A DNA stretch of 64,000 bases from JABDGR01 sp964561455 (GCA_964561455.1 CAZLPS010000001.1:1-64000), one strand, 5' to 3'. Numbered from the stretch's first letter, positions 1 through 7,875 are shown. The notes: generated from the letters alone by a model not told the origin. Numbers and translations: made by a program.

Positions 1-1
1 C

Positions 2-553
2 CCGACGGTCACCTGGGGCATCAATCCGGGTCAGGCGGTTTTCATTCACGAGAATTTGCCCGAGCCCGATTCCCTGCCGGAAAATGACCGCGCCACGGCT
101 CGTGACGCCTACACGCACATGAAGCTCAAGGCCGGCCAGCCCATCAAAGGCACCAAGGTGGATGTCGTCTTTTTGGGCAGTTGCACGAACGGACGCCTTT
201 CCGACCTCCAGGAAGTCGCCCGGCTGGTCAAAGGCCACCACGTGAAAGCGGGCGTGAAGGCCATTGTCGTGCCCGGCTCGCAGGGCGTGAGTAAACTCGC
301 CGAGGAAATGGGCCTCGCTGACACCTTCCGCGAAGCCGGTTTCGAATGGCGCGGCGCGGGCTGCTCCATGTGCCTAGCCATGAATCCGGACAAGCTGGTC
401 GGCGACCAGCTCTGTGCCAGCTCGAGCAACCGCAACTTCAAGGGCCGCCAAGGCAGCCCGACCGGACGCACCATTTTGATGAGCCCGGCCATGGTCGCCG
501 CGGCAGCGGTCACGGGAGTCATCAGCGACGCCCGTGAGGTATTTAAGAATTAA
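2..553 (+). CDS. leuC: 3-isopropylmalate dehydratase large subunit, C-terminal part
   Basis: Aconitase-type isomerase of leucine biosynthesis that interconverts 2- and 3-isopropylmalate with LeuD in the cytoplasm. The reading frame is open from the first bases of the window, so the start and most of the protein lie upstream; about 183 residues remain. The visible part begins with VTWGINPGQ. It holds the iron-sulfur ligand motifs GSCTNGR and AGCSMCLAMNPD, followed by the usual SSSNRNFKGRQG and SPAMVAAAAVTG near the C-terminus. leuD follows 93 bases downstream on the same strand, the normal order. The gap between them carries an AT-rich facing word repeat. Confidence 0.97.
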   Translation, partial: PTVTWGINPGQAVFIHENLPEPDSLPENDRATARDAYTHMKLKAGQPIKGTKVDVVFLGSCTNGRLSDLQEVARLVKGHHVKAGVKAIVVPGSQGVSKLAEEMGLADTFREAGFEWRGAGCSMCLAMNPDKLVGDQLCASSSNRNFKGRQGSPTGRTILMSPAMVAAAAVTGVISDAREVFKN

Positions 554-637
554 GATTTATGATTTATGAAGTGGTTCATTTCCCTTCATTTTTCGATTCG
601 TCAATTTCTTAATTCTTAAATCATAATTCATAAATCC
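543..637. repeat. Word repeat B, facing arms, between leuC and leuD
   Basis: Left arm at about 543-571 reads as near-tandem words (TTAAGAATTAAGATTTATGA). The right arm at about 605-637 is made of the reverse-complement words (TTAATTCTTAAATCATAATT). The arms could pair as a long imperfect hairpin. Similar words recur at 11647, 34724 and 51029. The TAA stop of leuC lies in the left arm. Confidence 0.75.
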
Positions 638-646
638 AATTTTCCC

Positions 647-1246
647 ATGTCCCTCGCCAAAATCACCTCCATATCCGGCCGCGGCGTTTGCATCCCCGGG
701 GCCGACATTGACACGGACCGCATCATCCCGGCGCGGTTCATGAAATGCATCACGTTTGATGGGCTCGGCGAGTTCGCCTTTTACGACGAGCGCAAAAAGG
801 CCGACGGCAGCGACAAGCCGCACCCGCTCAATGACCCGCGCTTCAAAGGCGCCAGCATCCTCATCAGCGGCACGAATTTCGGCTGCGGGTCCTCGCGCGA
901 GCACGCGCCGCAATCGCTTTATCGTTATGGCTTCCGGGCGATCATTGCGGAAAGTTTTGCGGAAATCTTTTTCGGCAACTCCATCACGCTCGGGATGCCC
1001 TGCATGACGTTGTCTCGCGCGGATTTGCTGTCGCTCGCGGCGGCCATCGAAAAGAACCCGCAGGCGGAAATCGCGGTGGACGTGCAAAATCGCACGGTTA
1101 CCTGCGCGGGCACGACCTATGCCGCCGGCCTGCCGCATTCGGCGCATGAAGCGTTGCTTTCAGGCAAATGGGATGCGATTGCGGACCTGCTGGAAGGCCT
1201 GCCGGAGGTGGCGCGGGTGGCCAAGTCGCTGGCGTATGTGAACTAA
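647..1246 (+). CDS. leuD: 3-isopropylmalate dehydratase small subunit
   Basis: Small (swivel-domain) subunit that pairs with LeuC in leucine biosynthesis. The 199 residues match the usual length. Recognisable stretches are GADIDTDRIIPARFMK near the N-terminus and the signature GTNFGCGSSREHAP, then ESFAEIFFGNS. The start ATG at 647 follows the word repeat directly, so no clear ribosome binding site is seen; co-transcription with leuC is likely. The C-terminal tail after about residue 165 is ordinary for the family. Confidence 0.97.
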   Translation: MSLAKITSISGRGVCIPGADIDTDRIIPARFMKCITFDGLGEFAFYDERKKADGSDKPHPLNDPRFKGASILISGTNFGCGSSREHAPQSLYRYGFRAIIAESFAEIFFGNSITLGMPCMTLSRADLLSLAAAIEKNPQAEIAVDVQNRTVTCAGTTYAAGLPHSAHEALLSGKWDAIADLLEGLPEVARVAKSLAYVN

Positions 1247-1253
1247 CCGCCCA

Positions 1254-1379
1254 ATGAAAAAGTCGTCGTTTGACGCCATTGCGCGCGCCTTGAATGAGGC
1301 GCAAGTGCCGTTTTTGGTCGTTGGGGGCATCGCGGTAATTGGAAAATCATCCAGCTATGACAAGGAAAACCAAGCCTGA
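1254..1379 (+). pseudogene. Truncated nucleotidyltransferase-like gene (remnant)
   Basis: A 41-codon frame starts 8 bases after the leuD stop. The segment FDAIARALNEAQVPFLVVGGIAVI is typical of the extreme N-terminus of AbiEii/MNT-type nucleotidyltransferases, where the glycine-rich G-G of the fold is followed by GxxRxTxDxDL. Here the frame runs after about residue 29 into unrelated sequence and stops. The catalytic G-S and D-x-D parts are absent. It overlaps the start of the next small gene, which is the usual partner of such genes, so I read this as an internal deletion joining the 5' end of the enzyme gene to its neighbour. Confidence 0.55.
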
Positions 1380-1554
1380 GGTGGATTGGTGCCTGACAAC
1401 CTGGAAAGGCAGCCGGCTCCAGCAACACCGCGAGTTTCAAGCCCTCCCGTTTGCCCGCAAATTGGAGGTGATGGATGAATTGCAAGCGACGGCGGAGAGT
1501 TTGCAAAAGGCAAAACCGGTAAAAGCCGGTTCACCGCCGGTGCGCAAAAGTTAG
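1357..1554 (+). CDS. Small conserved-looking protein beside nucleotidyltransferase remnant
   Basis: A 65-residue charged protein starting MTRKTKPEVDWCLTTW, with an amphipathic middle (FARKLEVMDELQATAESL) and a basic tail. I recall similar small proteins next to nucleotidyltransferase genes in related bacteria, but no function is known to me. The ATG at 1357 is preferred over the upstream in-frame ATG at 1339 because it gives the motif-bearing N-terminus without the residues from the deletion junction. It may be an orphan left after its partner was lost. Confidence 0.5.
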   Translation: MTRKTKPEVDWCLTTWKGSRLQQHREFQALPFARKLEVMDELQATAESLQKAKPVKAGSPPVRKS

Positions 1555-1577
1555 CCATCTTGTTCCGGGGGGTGATT

Positions 1578-2810
1578 ATGATTACAAACCTTGCGGAACG
1601 ATTGGTGCGGAGGCTTTGGCCGGATGGATTCGTATCCGTCGTCGTCGCGTTCATAACTTTGGCCGCGGCCGCGCCAGCCCCGGTGGGCTTGCCGCCGGCA
1701 TTCTACGCCGCCTGGCGAAACGGCCCCTCCGCCGACCCCAATTTTTTCCCTATTGCCGTCTGGCTCCAGGATCCCAAGAACGCGGACCGCTACAAGACCG
1801 CCGGATTCAACACCTACGTTGGCCTCTGGGAAGGCCCGACGGAGGAGCAGCTCGCCACTTTGAAAAAATTTGGATTGCGCGTCATCTGCGAGCAAAACGC
1901 GGTGGCCTTAAGGCATCTCGACGACCCGACCATTTGCGCCTGGATGCACGGCGACGAGCCGGACAACGCGCAGGAACTGCCGGATAAGCAAGGTTACGGA
2001 CCGCCCGTTGCACCGGAGAAAATCACCGCCGATTACGACCGCATCAAGCAAGCCGACCCCTCGCGCCCGGTCATGCTCAACCTCGGCCAGGGCGTCGCGT
2101 GGGACGGCTGGTATGGCCGCGGGGTGCGCAGTAATCATCCCGAGGATTATCCGCTCTACCTTAAAGGCGCCGACATCGCGTCCTTCGACATCTACCCGGT
2201 CAACCACGACCGCGCGGAAATCGCGAATAAACTCTGGTTCGTCGCGCACGGCGTGGACCGGCTGGTGGACTGGGGCGCCGACAAAAAAATTACCTGGAAC
2301 TGCATCGAGTGCACCCGCATCGGCGACGTGGACCGCAAGCCGACGCCTGCGCAAGTGAAGGCCGAGGTTTGGATGTCGTTAATTCACGGCTCGCAGGGAC
2401 TCATTTATTTCGTACATCAATTCAAGCCAACCTTCCGGGAAGCCGCGCTTTTTGATGATGCGGCGATGCTGGCGGGGGTTACGGTATTGAATAAACAGAT
2501 TCAATCGCTTGCTCCGGCGCTGAACTCGCCGACCGTTCATGGCGCCGCGACCGTCAAGTCCTCCAATCCGGACGTGCCGGTGGATATCCTCGTGAAGCGG
2601 GAGGGTGGGGCGACTTACATTTTCGCCGTCGCCATGCGCGACGCTGAAACCGTTGCCACCATCACGCTAACCAACGCCGCGGGCTCGCAAAAGGTGGAAG
2701 TCCTCGGTGAAGGTCGCGCCCCCGAAATGACCACGGGTGTTCTCAGTGACCAATTTGCCCCTTGGGCGGTGCATCTCTATCGCATCACCGACCCGTTGGC
2801 GAAGCCCTGA
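1578..2810 (+). CDS. Secreted TIM-barrel glycosidase-like protein
   Basis: A 410-residue protein with an N-terminal hydrophobic segment (VSVVVAFITLAAAAPAP) that reads as a signal peptide. The rest has the feel of a clan-A glycoside hydrolase barrel: short strands ending in acidic residues, such as WMHGDEPDN, DIASFDIYP, ITWNCIECTR and IHGSQGLIYFVHQF. A small beta domain follows at about residues 315-405. The ATG at 1578 is chosen because GGGGGTG lies just upstream; a TTG at 1560 is also in frame. Substrate and exact family cannot be told by eye, and the catalytic glutamates are not assigned with certainty. It stands alone, not obviously in an operon. Confidence 0.6.
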   Translation: MITNLAERLVRRLWPDGFVSVVVAFITLAAAAPAPVGLPPAFYAAWRNGPSADPNFFPIAVWLQDPKNADRYKTAGFNTYVGLWEGPTEEQLATLKKFGLRVICEQNAVALRHLDDPTICAWMHGDEPDNAQELPDKQGYGPPVAPEKITADYDRIKQADPSRPVMLNLGQGVAWDGWYGRGVRSNHPEDYPLYLKGADIASFDIYPVNHDRAEIANKLWFVAHGVDRLVDWGADKKITWNCIECTRIGDVDRKPTPAQVKAEVWMSLIHGSQGLIYFVHQFKPTFREAALFDDAAMLAGVTVLNKQIQSLAPALNSPTVHGAATVKSSNPDVPVDILVKREGGATYIFAVAMRDAETVATITLTNAAGSQKVEVLGEGRAPEMTTGVLSDQFAPWAVHLYRITDPLAKP

Positions 2811-2888
2811 CCCATGGCCGGGGATCACGGGAAAAGGCTTCCCCGCGTGGCTTTCTCCCATTATATCCATGGCTGGAGTTCACCATTC

Positions 2889-3578
2889 ATGGGCTACTTT
2901 CTTTTCATCGTCGTTGGAGTGTTCGGCTGCCTGATGGTGCTGAATATGGGGTTCACCATCTGGTCGCGGATTGCGGAGATGAGATACCTCTCTGCGCTTG
3001 CGCACCGTTTGGAAATCGAGATGGTGCCGGCGCATCAGGATGACGGCGCTTTCGACCGGTCCGCGGCGGAGGGCACTTCGGATGTGCTGTTTGACATTAC
3101 CCGGGGCGTTGATCTTCTGGCGGGAGACTGGCGCGGCCAGCGGTTGCATTTTATCCGCTACGACCTTAACTCGACGAATTTCAGCACCCCGCGGGTGGAA
3201 TTGGCCGTGCGGGCCCGGGTGCAGCCGTTTACGTTTTCCCTGCGGCGCAAAACGATCCGTTGGAAATTGCTGGAGCTGGTCGGCGCGCGCGAGGTGCGGG
3301 TGGACGACCCGGAATTTGACCGGCGCTGGCACGTTCACACCTCGAATCCCGGGCTGTTCCTCGCCTTGATGCTGCCCGAATTGCGCGCCAAAATTGACCG
3401 GGCGGCGGACGCGGGCGCGGTCGGCGAATACCGGTTGAACCATGGCTGGATGCGCTATATTGAACAGGGCCGGTTTGACAGCCCCAAGCGCGTCACCCGC
3501 TACGAGGGCTTGGTGGAAGTGATGTGGGAACTCGCGATGGCTGTGGAAATGGCCGCCAAAAACAACGTGGCCAGCTAA
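2889..3578 (+). CDS. Membrane-anchored protein of unknown function
   Basis: About 229 residues with one N-terminal membrane segment (YFLFIVVGVFGCLMVLNMGF), followed by a soluble region rich in charged residues, probably facing the cytoplasm. The soluble part alternates short beta-like strands (RLHFIRYDL, RVELAVRAR, TFSLRRKTI) and ends in a helix (VEVMWELAMAVEMAAKN). I do not recognise a family. The start at 2889 places the membrane segment at the N-terminus and has GGAG 10 bases upstream; an in-frame ATG at 2814 would add 25 residues of poor quality. Confidence 0.6.
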   Translation: MGYFLFIVVGVFGCLMVLNMGFTIWSRIAEMRYLSALAHRLEIEMVPAHQDDGAFDRSAAEGTSDVLFDITRGVDLLAGDWRGQRLHFIRYDLNSTNFSTPRVELAVRARVQPFTFSLRRKTIRWKLLELVGAREVRVDDPEFDRRWHVHTSNPGLFLALMLPELRAKIDRAADAGAVGEYRLNHGWMRYIEQGRFDSPKRVTRYEGLVEVMWELAMAVEMAAKNNVAS

Positions 3579-3654
3579 AGTCGGCCATATTTCCCCGAAA
3601 AAGGCTTTCCCGGGCAGCGAAATTTGATAGAGTCACCAGTTTCCCTTTTCCTCG

Positions 3655-4959
3655 GTGCCATCCGCCACCCATCCTTCATCCGGTTCCGCCGCTGCGCCGC
3701 ATCTGCGCGTGCGGTATAAGAACCCTGCCGAGCGCATCGTCGTCACGGGCCTTGGCCTGACCGCGCCCAATGGGAACACGCCGGCCGAGTTTCGCGCCAA
3801 TCTGCTGGCCACGAAGCCGAACATCCAGCGCATCACCACGCGCTACATGGGCGAAGTTCTGGCGGGGGTTTGCAACTACGACGCCCTCAAATACCAGAAG
3901 CGCAAGGAAGTGCGCAACGGCACGCGGGCCGGGAGCATTGCCATCTATTGCGCACGGGAAGCGCTGGCCGATGCCGGTCTGGACTTGGCGAAAATGAATC
4001 CGGCGCGGGCGGGGGTTTATATCGGCATCACCGAGCACGGCAATGTCGAGACGGAGAACGAAATTTTTAACATCTCGCAGTTCAATTACGACACGAAGTA
4101 TTGGACCCACCACCACAATCCCCGCACGGTCGCGAACAATCCGGCGGGGGAGGTGACCATCAATCTCGGCATCACCGGCCCGCATTACACCATCGGCGCG
4201 GCTTGTGCCGCGGGGAACGCGGGACTGATCCAGGCGGCGCAGATGCTCCGACTCGGTGAGGTGGATGTGGCGATTGCGGGGGGAGTCAGCGAAAGCATTC
4301 ACACCTTTGGCATTTTTGCCGCCTTCAAGGCCCAGGGCGCGCTGGCGCACCACGAGGACCCGAACAAGGCCTCGCGGCCCTTTGACCGCGACCGCAACGG
4401 CATCGTTATTTCGGAGGGTGGGGCACTTTATATTGTTGAACGCCTGAGTGACGCGCTGGCGCGCGGGGCCCGCATCATCTGCGAAATTGCCGGCTACAAC
4501 ATGAATTCGGACGCCACGGACGCCGTCCTGCCAAATCCCGACCGTCAGGCCGAATGCATGTTTGCCGCGATTGCGCGAAGTGGTCTTGAACCCGCCGATA
4601 TCGGCCTCATCTCGACCCACGCCACGGCCACTCACCAGGGTGACGCCCAAGAGTGCGCCGCGCTGCGCCGGGTCTTTGCCAACTGCCCGGACACGTATTT
4701 TAACAACACGAAGAGCTTCATCGGCCACGCGATGGGCGCCGCTGGCGCGCTCGAGCTGGCGGGCAATCTGGGCACGTTTACGGATGGCCTCATCCACCCG
4801 ACCATCAACTTGGATAATCTTGACCCCGCGTGTGAATTGCCCAATCTGGTGTCAGGCCAAACGCGCCCCGTCTCCGGCGTGCGCGCCATCCTCAACAACT
4901 CCTTCGGCATGCTCGGCATCAACTCCGCCGTGGTCGTCACCTCTTATCAAGGCACTTAG
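3655..4959 (+). CDS. fabF: Beta-ketoacyl-ACP synthase (KAS II type)
   Basis: Condensing enzyme of type II fatty acid synthesis that elongates acyl chains on acyl carrier protein. The 434 residues show the thiolase-fold landmarks: VTGLGLTAPNG near residue 32, the active cysteine at about C184 in GAACAAGNAG, and the two histidines at about H322 (STHATATHQGD) and H358 (KSFIGHAMGAAGALE). NNSFGMLGINSAVV closes the protein. Start is a GTG at 3655; the first 20 residues are not part of the fold. An acyl carrier protein gene follows. The active-site context AACAAG and the histidine context HATAT differ from the textbook forms ACATG and HGTGT, so a specialised KAS, for example in polyene or lipid-A-type acyl synthesis, remains possible. 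Confidence 0.9.
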   Translation: MPSATHPSSGSAAAPHLRVRYKNPAERIVVTGLGLTAPNGNTPAEFRANLLATKPNIQRITTRYMGEVLAGVCNYDALKYQKRKEVRNGTRAGSIAIYCAREALADAGLDLAKMNPARAGVYIGITEHGNVETENEIFNISQFNYDTKYWTHHHNPRTVANNPAGEVTINLGITGPHYTIGAACAAGNAGLIQAAQMLRLGEVDVAIAGGVSESIHTFGIFAAFKAQGALAHHEDPNKASRPFDRDRNGIVISEGGALYIVERLSDALARGARIICEIAGYNMNSDATDAVLPNPDRQAECMFAAIARSGLEPADIGLISTHATATHQGDAQECAALRRVFANCPDTYFNNTKSFIGHAMGAAGALELAGNLGTFTDGLIHPTINLDNLDPACELPNLVSGQTRPVSGVRAILNNSFGMLGINSAVVVTSYQGT

Positions 4960-5022
4960 GCGCTGAGGCACTTAGGCACTGAGAATTTAAGACACAAAAC
5001 TCGAAACACCAAACCCGAAACT
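4951..5022. repeat. Word repeat E between fabF and the acyl carrier protein gene
   Basis: Near-tandem words GGCACTTAGGCGCTGAGGCA, then GGCACTGAG, run from the last codons of fabF into the gap, followed by words of the type AACTCGAAACACC. The TAG stop of fabF is supplied by the first word. A similar word family (CACTAAAACACTAAGCACT) lies at 57146. Confidence 0.65.
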
Positions 5023-5023
5023 T

Positions 5024-5287
5024 ATGGCAGTAGCTGTTACCACTCCCGACGAAGTCAAAAAGATTGTCCTGGCGATCATTGCCGACATCGCCCCCGACGA
5101 GGACTTGAGCAACGTCAAGCCCGAGGTCCGCCTGCGCGACCAGCTGGAACTCGATTCGATGGACTTTTTGGACATCGTCATGGAACTCCGGAAGAAATAC
5201 GGCATTGAAGTGCCCGAGGCGGATTACCCGAAACTGGCGAGCCTGGACAGTTGCGCGGAGTATTTGCTGCCGAAGTTTGGGAAGTGA
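5024..5287 (+). CDS. acpP: Acyl carrier protein
   Basis: An 87-residue acidic protein that carries acyl chains on a phosphopantetheine arm. The attachment serine is in LELDSMDFLDIVMEL, the usual D-S motif at the start of helix II. Helix I is EVKKIVLAIIADI and the C-terminus has SLDSCAEYLL. It lies 64 bases after fabF on the same strand, so it probably serves that synthase. The symbol is for the family; a pathway-specific acyl carrier protein is equally possible because the main fatty-acid ACP may lie elsewhere. Confidence 0.88.
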   Translation: MAVAVTTPDEVKKIVLAIIADIAPDEDLSNVKPEVRLRDQLELDSMDFLDIVMELRKKYGIEVPEADYPKLASLDSCAEYLLPKFGK

Positions 5288-5314
5288 TTTTTGAATTTCT
5301 TTGAAGGCTCGGAT

Positions 5315-5686
5315 ATGTCCCCTTCAGACAATGCTCAACCTTTGGTTCAAAAGAGCTCCGGTAAGTGGACTGGGCGTCGAAAGAATGCTATAAGAGCGTT
5401 GATAGTTCTGAGTTATTTGTTTTCGTGCATTTTACCAGCCTTTCTATTCGGGCAATCTTCGGCAACGTATCTCTTGTATCCATTTGCTACGGCAACTGCT
5501 TTTGCATTGGGGCTCAGCGGAATTCATGACCCGGGTAACTATCCAGTAATTTGTGGAGTCGTCGTCTTTGTTTTGTTCTTTTGGATGCTAATACGGCCCC
5601 GATGGGTGATTGCCGTCTTTTTGATCCTGTATTTTTTGACCGGTGCTTTTTACATGTATTCGCTTAGCTTGATTCCAGCCCATTAG
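5315..5686 (+). CDS. Small multi-pass membrane protein
   Basis: About 123 residues with a hydrophilic, Lys/Arg-rich N-terminus (SGKWTGRRKNAIR), then four hydrophobic stretches (ALIVLSYLFSCILPAFLF, ATYLLYPFATATAFAL, VICGVVVFVLFFWMLI, VIAVFLILYFLTGAFYM). No family recognised. The base composition is less GC-rich than its neighbours, which may mark a recently acquired gene. The ATG at 5315 follows GAAGG; an in-frame TTG at 5291 would add eight residues. Confidence 0.55.
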   Translation: MSPSDNAQPLVQKSSGKWTGRRKNAIRALIVLSYLFSCILPAFLFGQSSATYLLYPFATATAFALGLSGIHDPGNYPVICGVVVFVLFFWMLIRPRWVIAVFLILYFLTGAFYMYSLSLIPAH

Positions 5687-5715
5687 GCACCAAATTACCA
5701 TTCTAAGTCATGGGC

Positions 5716-5749
5716 TTGACAACCACAATGGTTCCGTTATGGTTCCAGC
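5716..5749 (+). promoter_or_regulatory. Leaderless-type promoter and operator of the VapBC-like module
   Basis: TTGACA at 5716-5721, 16 bases, TATGGT at 5738-5743, then 6 bases to the ATG at 5750. There is no room for a ribosome binding site. The same stretch holds 11-base-spaced direct repeats beginning ATGG at 5728, 5739 and 5750 (the first two share ATGGTTCC), and a palindrome AACCA-CAA-TGGTT at 5721-5733. These are likely sites for the ribbon-helix-helix antitoxin. Confidence 0.6.
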
Positions 5750-5989
5750 ATGGCTACCATCACCCTCAAGGGCATACCCTCCTCTCTGCACCGGGCGCTC
5801 AAGCAGCGCGCAGAGCGCAACCATCGGAGCCTCAATCAAGACATACTTTTTGCGCTGAAGGACTCCATTATTGCACCGCCAGAAAATGCGCAGCAACTGC
5901 GCGAGCGCGCCCAACGTTTCCGCGACTCCCTTGGTTTTATGACCACTCCGGAGGAAATTGACGCAGCCAAACGCGAGGGGCGCGAATGA
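5750..5989 (+). CDS. FitA/VapB-like ribbon-helix-helix antitoxin
   Basis: A 79-residue protein. The N-terminal part (ATITLKGIPSSLHRALKQRA then HRSLNQDILFAL) is the strand-helix-helix DNA-binding fold of FitA-type antitoxins. The C-terminal part, about residues 45-79, is the partner-binding tail. It should neutralise the PIN toxin encoded next and repress the shared promoter. The stop overlaps the toxin start by four bases (ATGA), the usual coupling in such modules. Confidence 0.88.
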   Translation: MATITLKGIPSSLHRALKQRAERNHRSLNQDILFALKDSIIAPPENAQQLRERAQRFRDSLGFMTTPEEIDAAKREGRE

Positions 5990-6390
5990 TTGTGGTGGAT
6001 GTGAATGTGTTGGCCTATATATGGTTGCCGGATCCTTTGTCCGCAGCGGCGAATGCCTGCCATGTCAAAGATGAACATTGGGCGGCACCCTTGCTATGGC
6101 GTTCCGAGTTTTGCAACATCTTGGCCCACTATCTTCGAAAGGGCCTGGTGAACGTGGCGGGTGCGAAGGCGGCTTATCAGAATGCTGAATTCACATTGAA
6201 GAAGCTGGAGTATGCGGTGACCGTTGACGAAGTACTGGCGTTGGTTTCCCAATCCACTTGCACGGCCTACGATTGTGAATATGTAGCTTTGGCGCAACGA
6301 TTGGGCGTTAGGCTCGTGACCAAAGACACCAAACTTGCTAAGGCATTTCCCCAAGTCGCGATTGACTTGGAGGCGTTCGTGAGGCCATAA
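5986..6390 (+). CDS. PIN-domain ribonuclease toxin (VapC-like)
   Basis: A 134-residue PIN-domain protein, expected to cut RNA with magnesium. It begins IVVDVNVLAYIW, with the first acidic residue of the active site at D5. WRSEFCNILAHYL supplies the conserved glutamate, TAYDCEYVALAQRLG the aspartate of the third motif, and LVTKDTKLAKAFP the last. All expected acidic positions are present, so the toxin looks intact. It is translated in overlap with its antitoxin. Confidence 0.88.
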   Translation: MIVVDVNVLAYIWLPDPLSAAANACHVKDEHWAAPLLWRSEFCNILAHYLRKGLVNVAGAKAAYQNAEFTLKKLEYAVTVDEVLALVSQSTCTAYDCEYVALAQRLGVRLVTKDTKLAKAFPQVAIDLEAFVRP

Positions 6391-6409
6391 GCTCCCTACT
6401 TCGCCCCCC

Positions 6410-6796
6410 ATGCAAATCCTCGAATTCGCCTTCACCTGCTATTCCGTTACCGCGATGCCTCGGGCGCGGAGCTTTTACGAGAAAGTTCTGGGCTTGAAGC
6501 CGGCCAAGGTTTTTGGCGACGAAAAGACTGCCTGGGTGGAATACGAAGTTGGCCCGCACACGCTGGCGATCACGAATATGGCGCCGGATTGGAAGCCGTC
6601 AGCCGACGGCGCTGCGGTTGCTTTGGAGGTGGCGGATTTCGATGCGGCCGTTACGGAATTGAGGGCGGCGGGCGTCAAATTTGCCATTGAGCCGACTGAT
6701 ACTCCAGTTTGCCGGATGGCGATCATCTGTGATCCTGATGGCAGCAAAATCTGCATCCATCGGCGCAACCCGGTCAAATTGCCCAATGTCAGTTAA
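6410..6796 (+). CDS. VOC (glyoxalase/bleomycin-resistance) family protein
   Basis: A 128-residue protein with the paired beta-alpha-beta-beta-beta layout of the vicinal-oxygen-chelate superfamily. The N-terminal half has FTCYSVTAMPRARSFYEKVLGL. The C-terminal half has VADFDAAVTELRAAGVKF, ending ICDPDGSKICIHRRN, the usual DPDGN-type strand. Members bind a metal and act on diverse small molecules; the substrate cannot be read from sequence. It starts 19 bases after the PIN toxin gene, but that is probably chance. Confidence 0.82.
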   Translation: MQILEFAFTCYSVTAMPRARSFYEKVLGLKPAKVFGDEKTAWVEYEVGPHTLAITNMAPDWKPSADGAAVALEVADFDAAVTELRAAGVKFAIEPTDTPVCRMAIICDPDGSKICIHRRNPVKLPNVS

Positions 6797-6819
6797 GGAC
6801 TTTTGGGGGATGGATTTTT

Positions 6820-6850
6820 AAACACGGAGTACATGGAGGACACGGAGGAG
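6820..6850. repeat. Word repeat A (single arm)
   Basis: AACACGGAGTACATGGAGGA followed by CACGGAGG: three degenerate copies of an ACACGGAG word, between the convergent VOC and membrane-protease genes. The same family recurs at 22161, 26377, 27559 and 60800. Confidence 0.7.
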
Positions 6851-6862
6851 GTTGTTCTATAC

Positions 6863-7738
6863 TCACGCGCCGCTCGCGTCTCCACCCGGATCCGAACCCG
6901 TCTCGGCGTCGCCGCCGAATTTTGCGGAGATCCAATCGCCGAGAAGGTTTACCCGCAGGACGAAGGCGGTATAGACGACAATGAGCACGGCCCAGCAGTA
7001 GTAACCGAGGAATTGGTAATTGTGCCGGACCTGGAGGTCGGTCCAGTCGAATTGGTCCATGAGCTTGTTGATGTCGCCATTGTTGTCGTCCTCGCCATTT
7101 ATCAGCGAGCCCATGGGCAGGTCCTCCTGAAAGTGATAGACCTTGTTCCAAAAGACGACGATGTGGAGAAAGGCGGTCGCGCCGATGACGAAGAAGACAT
7201 ACCGACAAAAGCCCCAGCGGAATTTATCCGGCAGTTGCACATAGAAAGTGCACATTAGCGCGGTGCTCAGGTAGAACTCGCCGCCGACGCCGCCAAAGGC
7301 GCTCCACCAGAATTCCTGCTGATTGGCGTTCATGCGCCACGTCATGTAATACTGCAGGGCCGCCAGCACCACGGCGGCGATCATCGGCCAGATTTTGCGC
7401 TCGATCCAGCCCGTTACGAACAGGGCCACAAAGAGGGCGAGCAGGCCGAAATAGACGAAGGGGGAATACTCGTCCTCGACGGGGGTCCAGCCGAAGGGCA
7501 GTGGAGTCGCCTTGCGCCCGCACAACCAGGCGGCGGTGGCATGACCGAATTCATGCACCCAGATTTGAAAGCCGATCAAAAAGGAACCGAGTTTGCTTTC
7601 GTTGATCCAGTAGACGGCGACCAGGAGCAGTGGCGGCACAAAGACGTTGGTGCGCCAGTTGCCAAAGGCGAACAACGGATGGGTTTCGGCATCCGGCTTG
7701 TCCAAAACAGACAGGTTGATGGGATTGAGGTCGCTCAA
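6863..7738 (-). CDS. M50-like membrane metalloprotease family protein
   Basis: A 291-residue integral membrane protein with a zinc-protease motif VHEFGHATAAWL at about residues 61-72 (ligands H62, H66; catalytic E63), placed in a membrane segment as in site-2 proteases. Six or so hydrophobic segments can be counted (VFVPPLLLVAVYW, YFGLLALFVALFVTG, MIAAVVLAALQYY, FVIGATAFLHIVVFW, WAVLIVVYTAFVL). The soluble stretch at about 205-240 is acidic (GEDDNNGD). A second metal motif of the NxxPxxxxDG type is not evident, so activity is unproven. Start is TTG. The gene stands alone on the minus strand. Confidence 0.72.
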   Translation of the reverse strand: MSDLNPINLSVLDKPDAETHPLFAFGNWRTNVFVPPLLLVAVYWINESKLGSFLIGFQIWVHEFGHATAAWLCGRKATPLPFGWTPVEDEYSPFVYFGLLALFVALFVTGWIERKIWPMIAAVVLAALQYYMTWRMNANQQEFWWSAFGGVGGEFYLSTALMCTFYVQLPDKFRWGFCRYVFFVIGATAFLHIVVFWNKVYHFQEDLPMGSLINGEDDNNGDINKLMDQFDWTDLQVRHNYQFLGYYCWAVLIVVYTAFVLRVNLLGDWISAKFGGDAETGSDPGGDASGA

Positions 7739-7875
7739 GGAGTTCTTATGGAATTTAGCCCGGTGACCTTGGGCAAAGCCAGCCCGAAAAAGCGGAAAAC
7801 AAGCCCCAAGGCGTCAATAGAATTCCAAAATGAACTTTGTCTTGCCCCCAATTTTCTGATTTCTCCCTGTTACGC

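Noticed and set aside
3676..4797. Minus-strand frame opposite fabF
   Set aside because: Shadow of fabF; composition typical of antisense GC-rich frames.
4951..5022. Could the word repeats be CRISPR arrays or transposon ends?
   Set aside because: Units are 7-11 bases, degenerate and without unique spacers of constant length, and there are no cas or transposase genes nearby.
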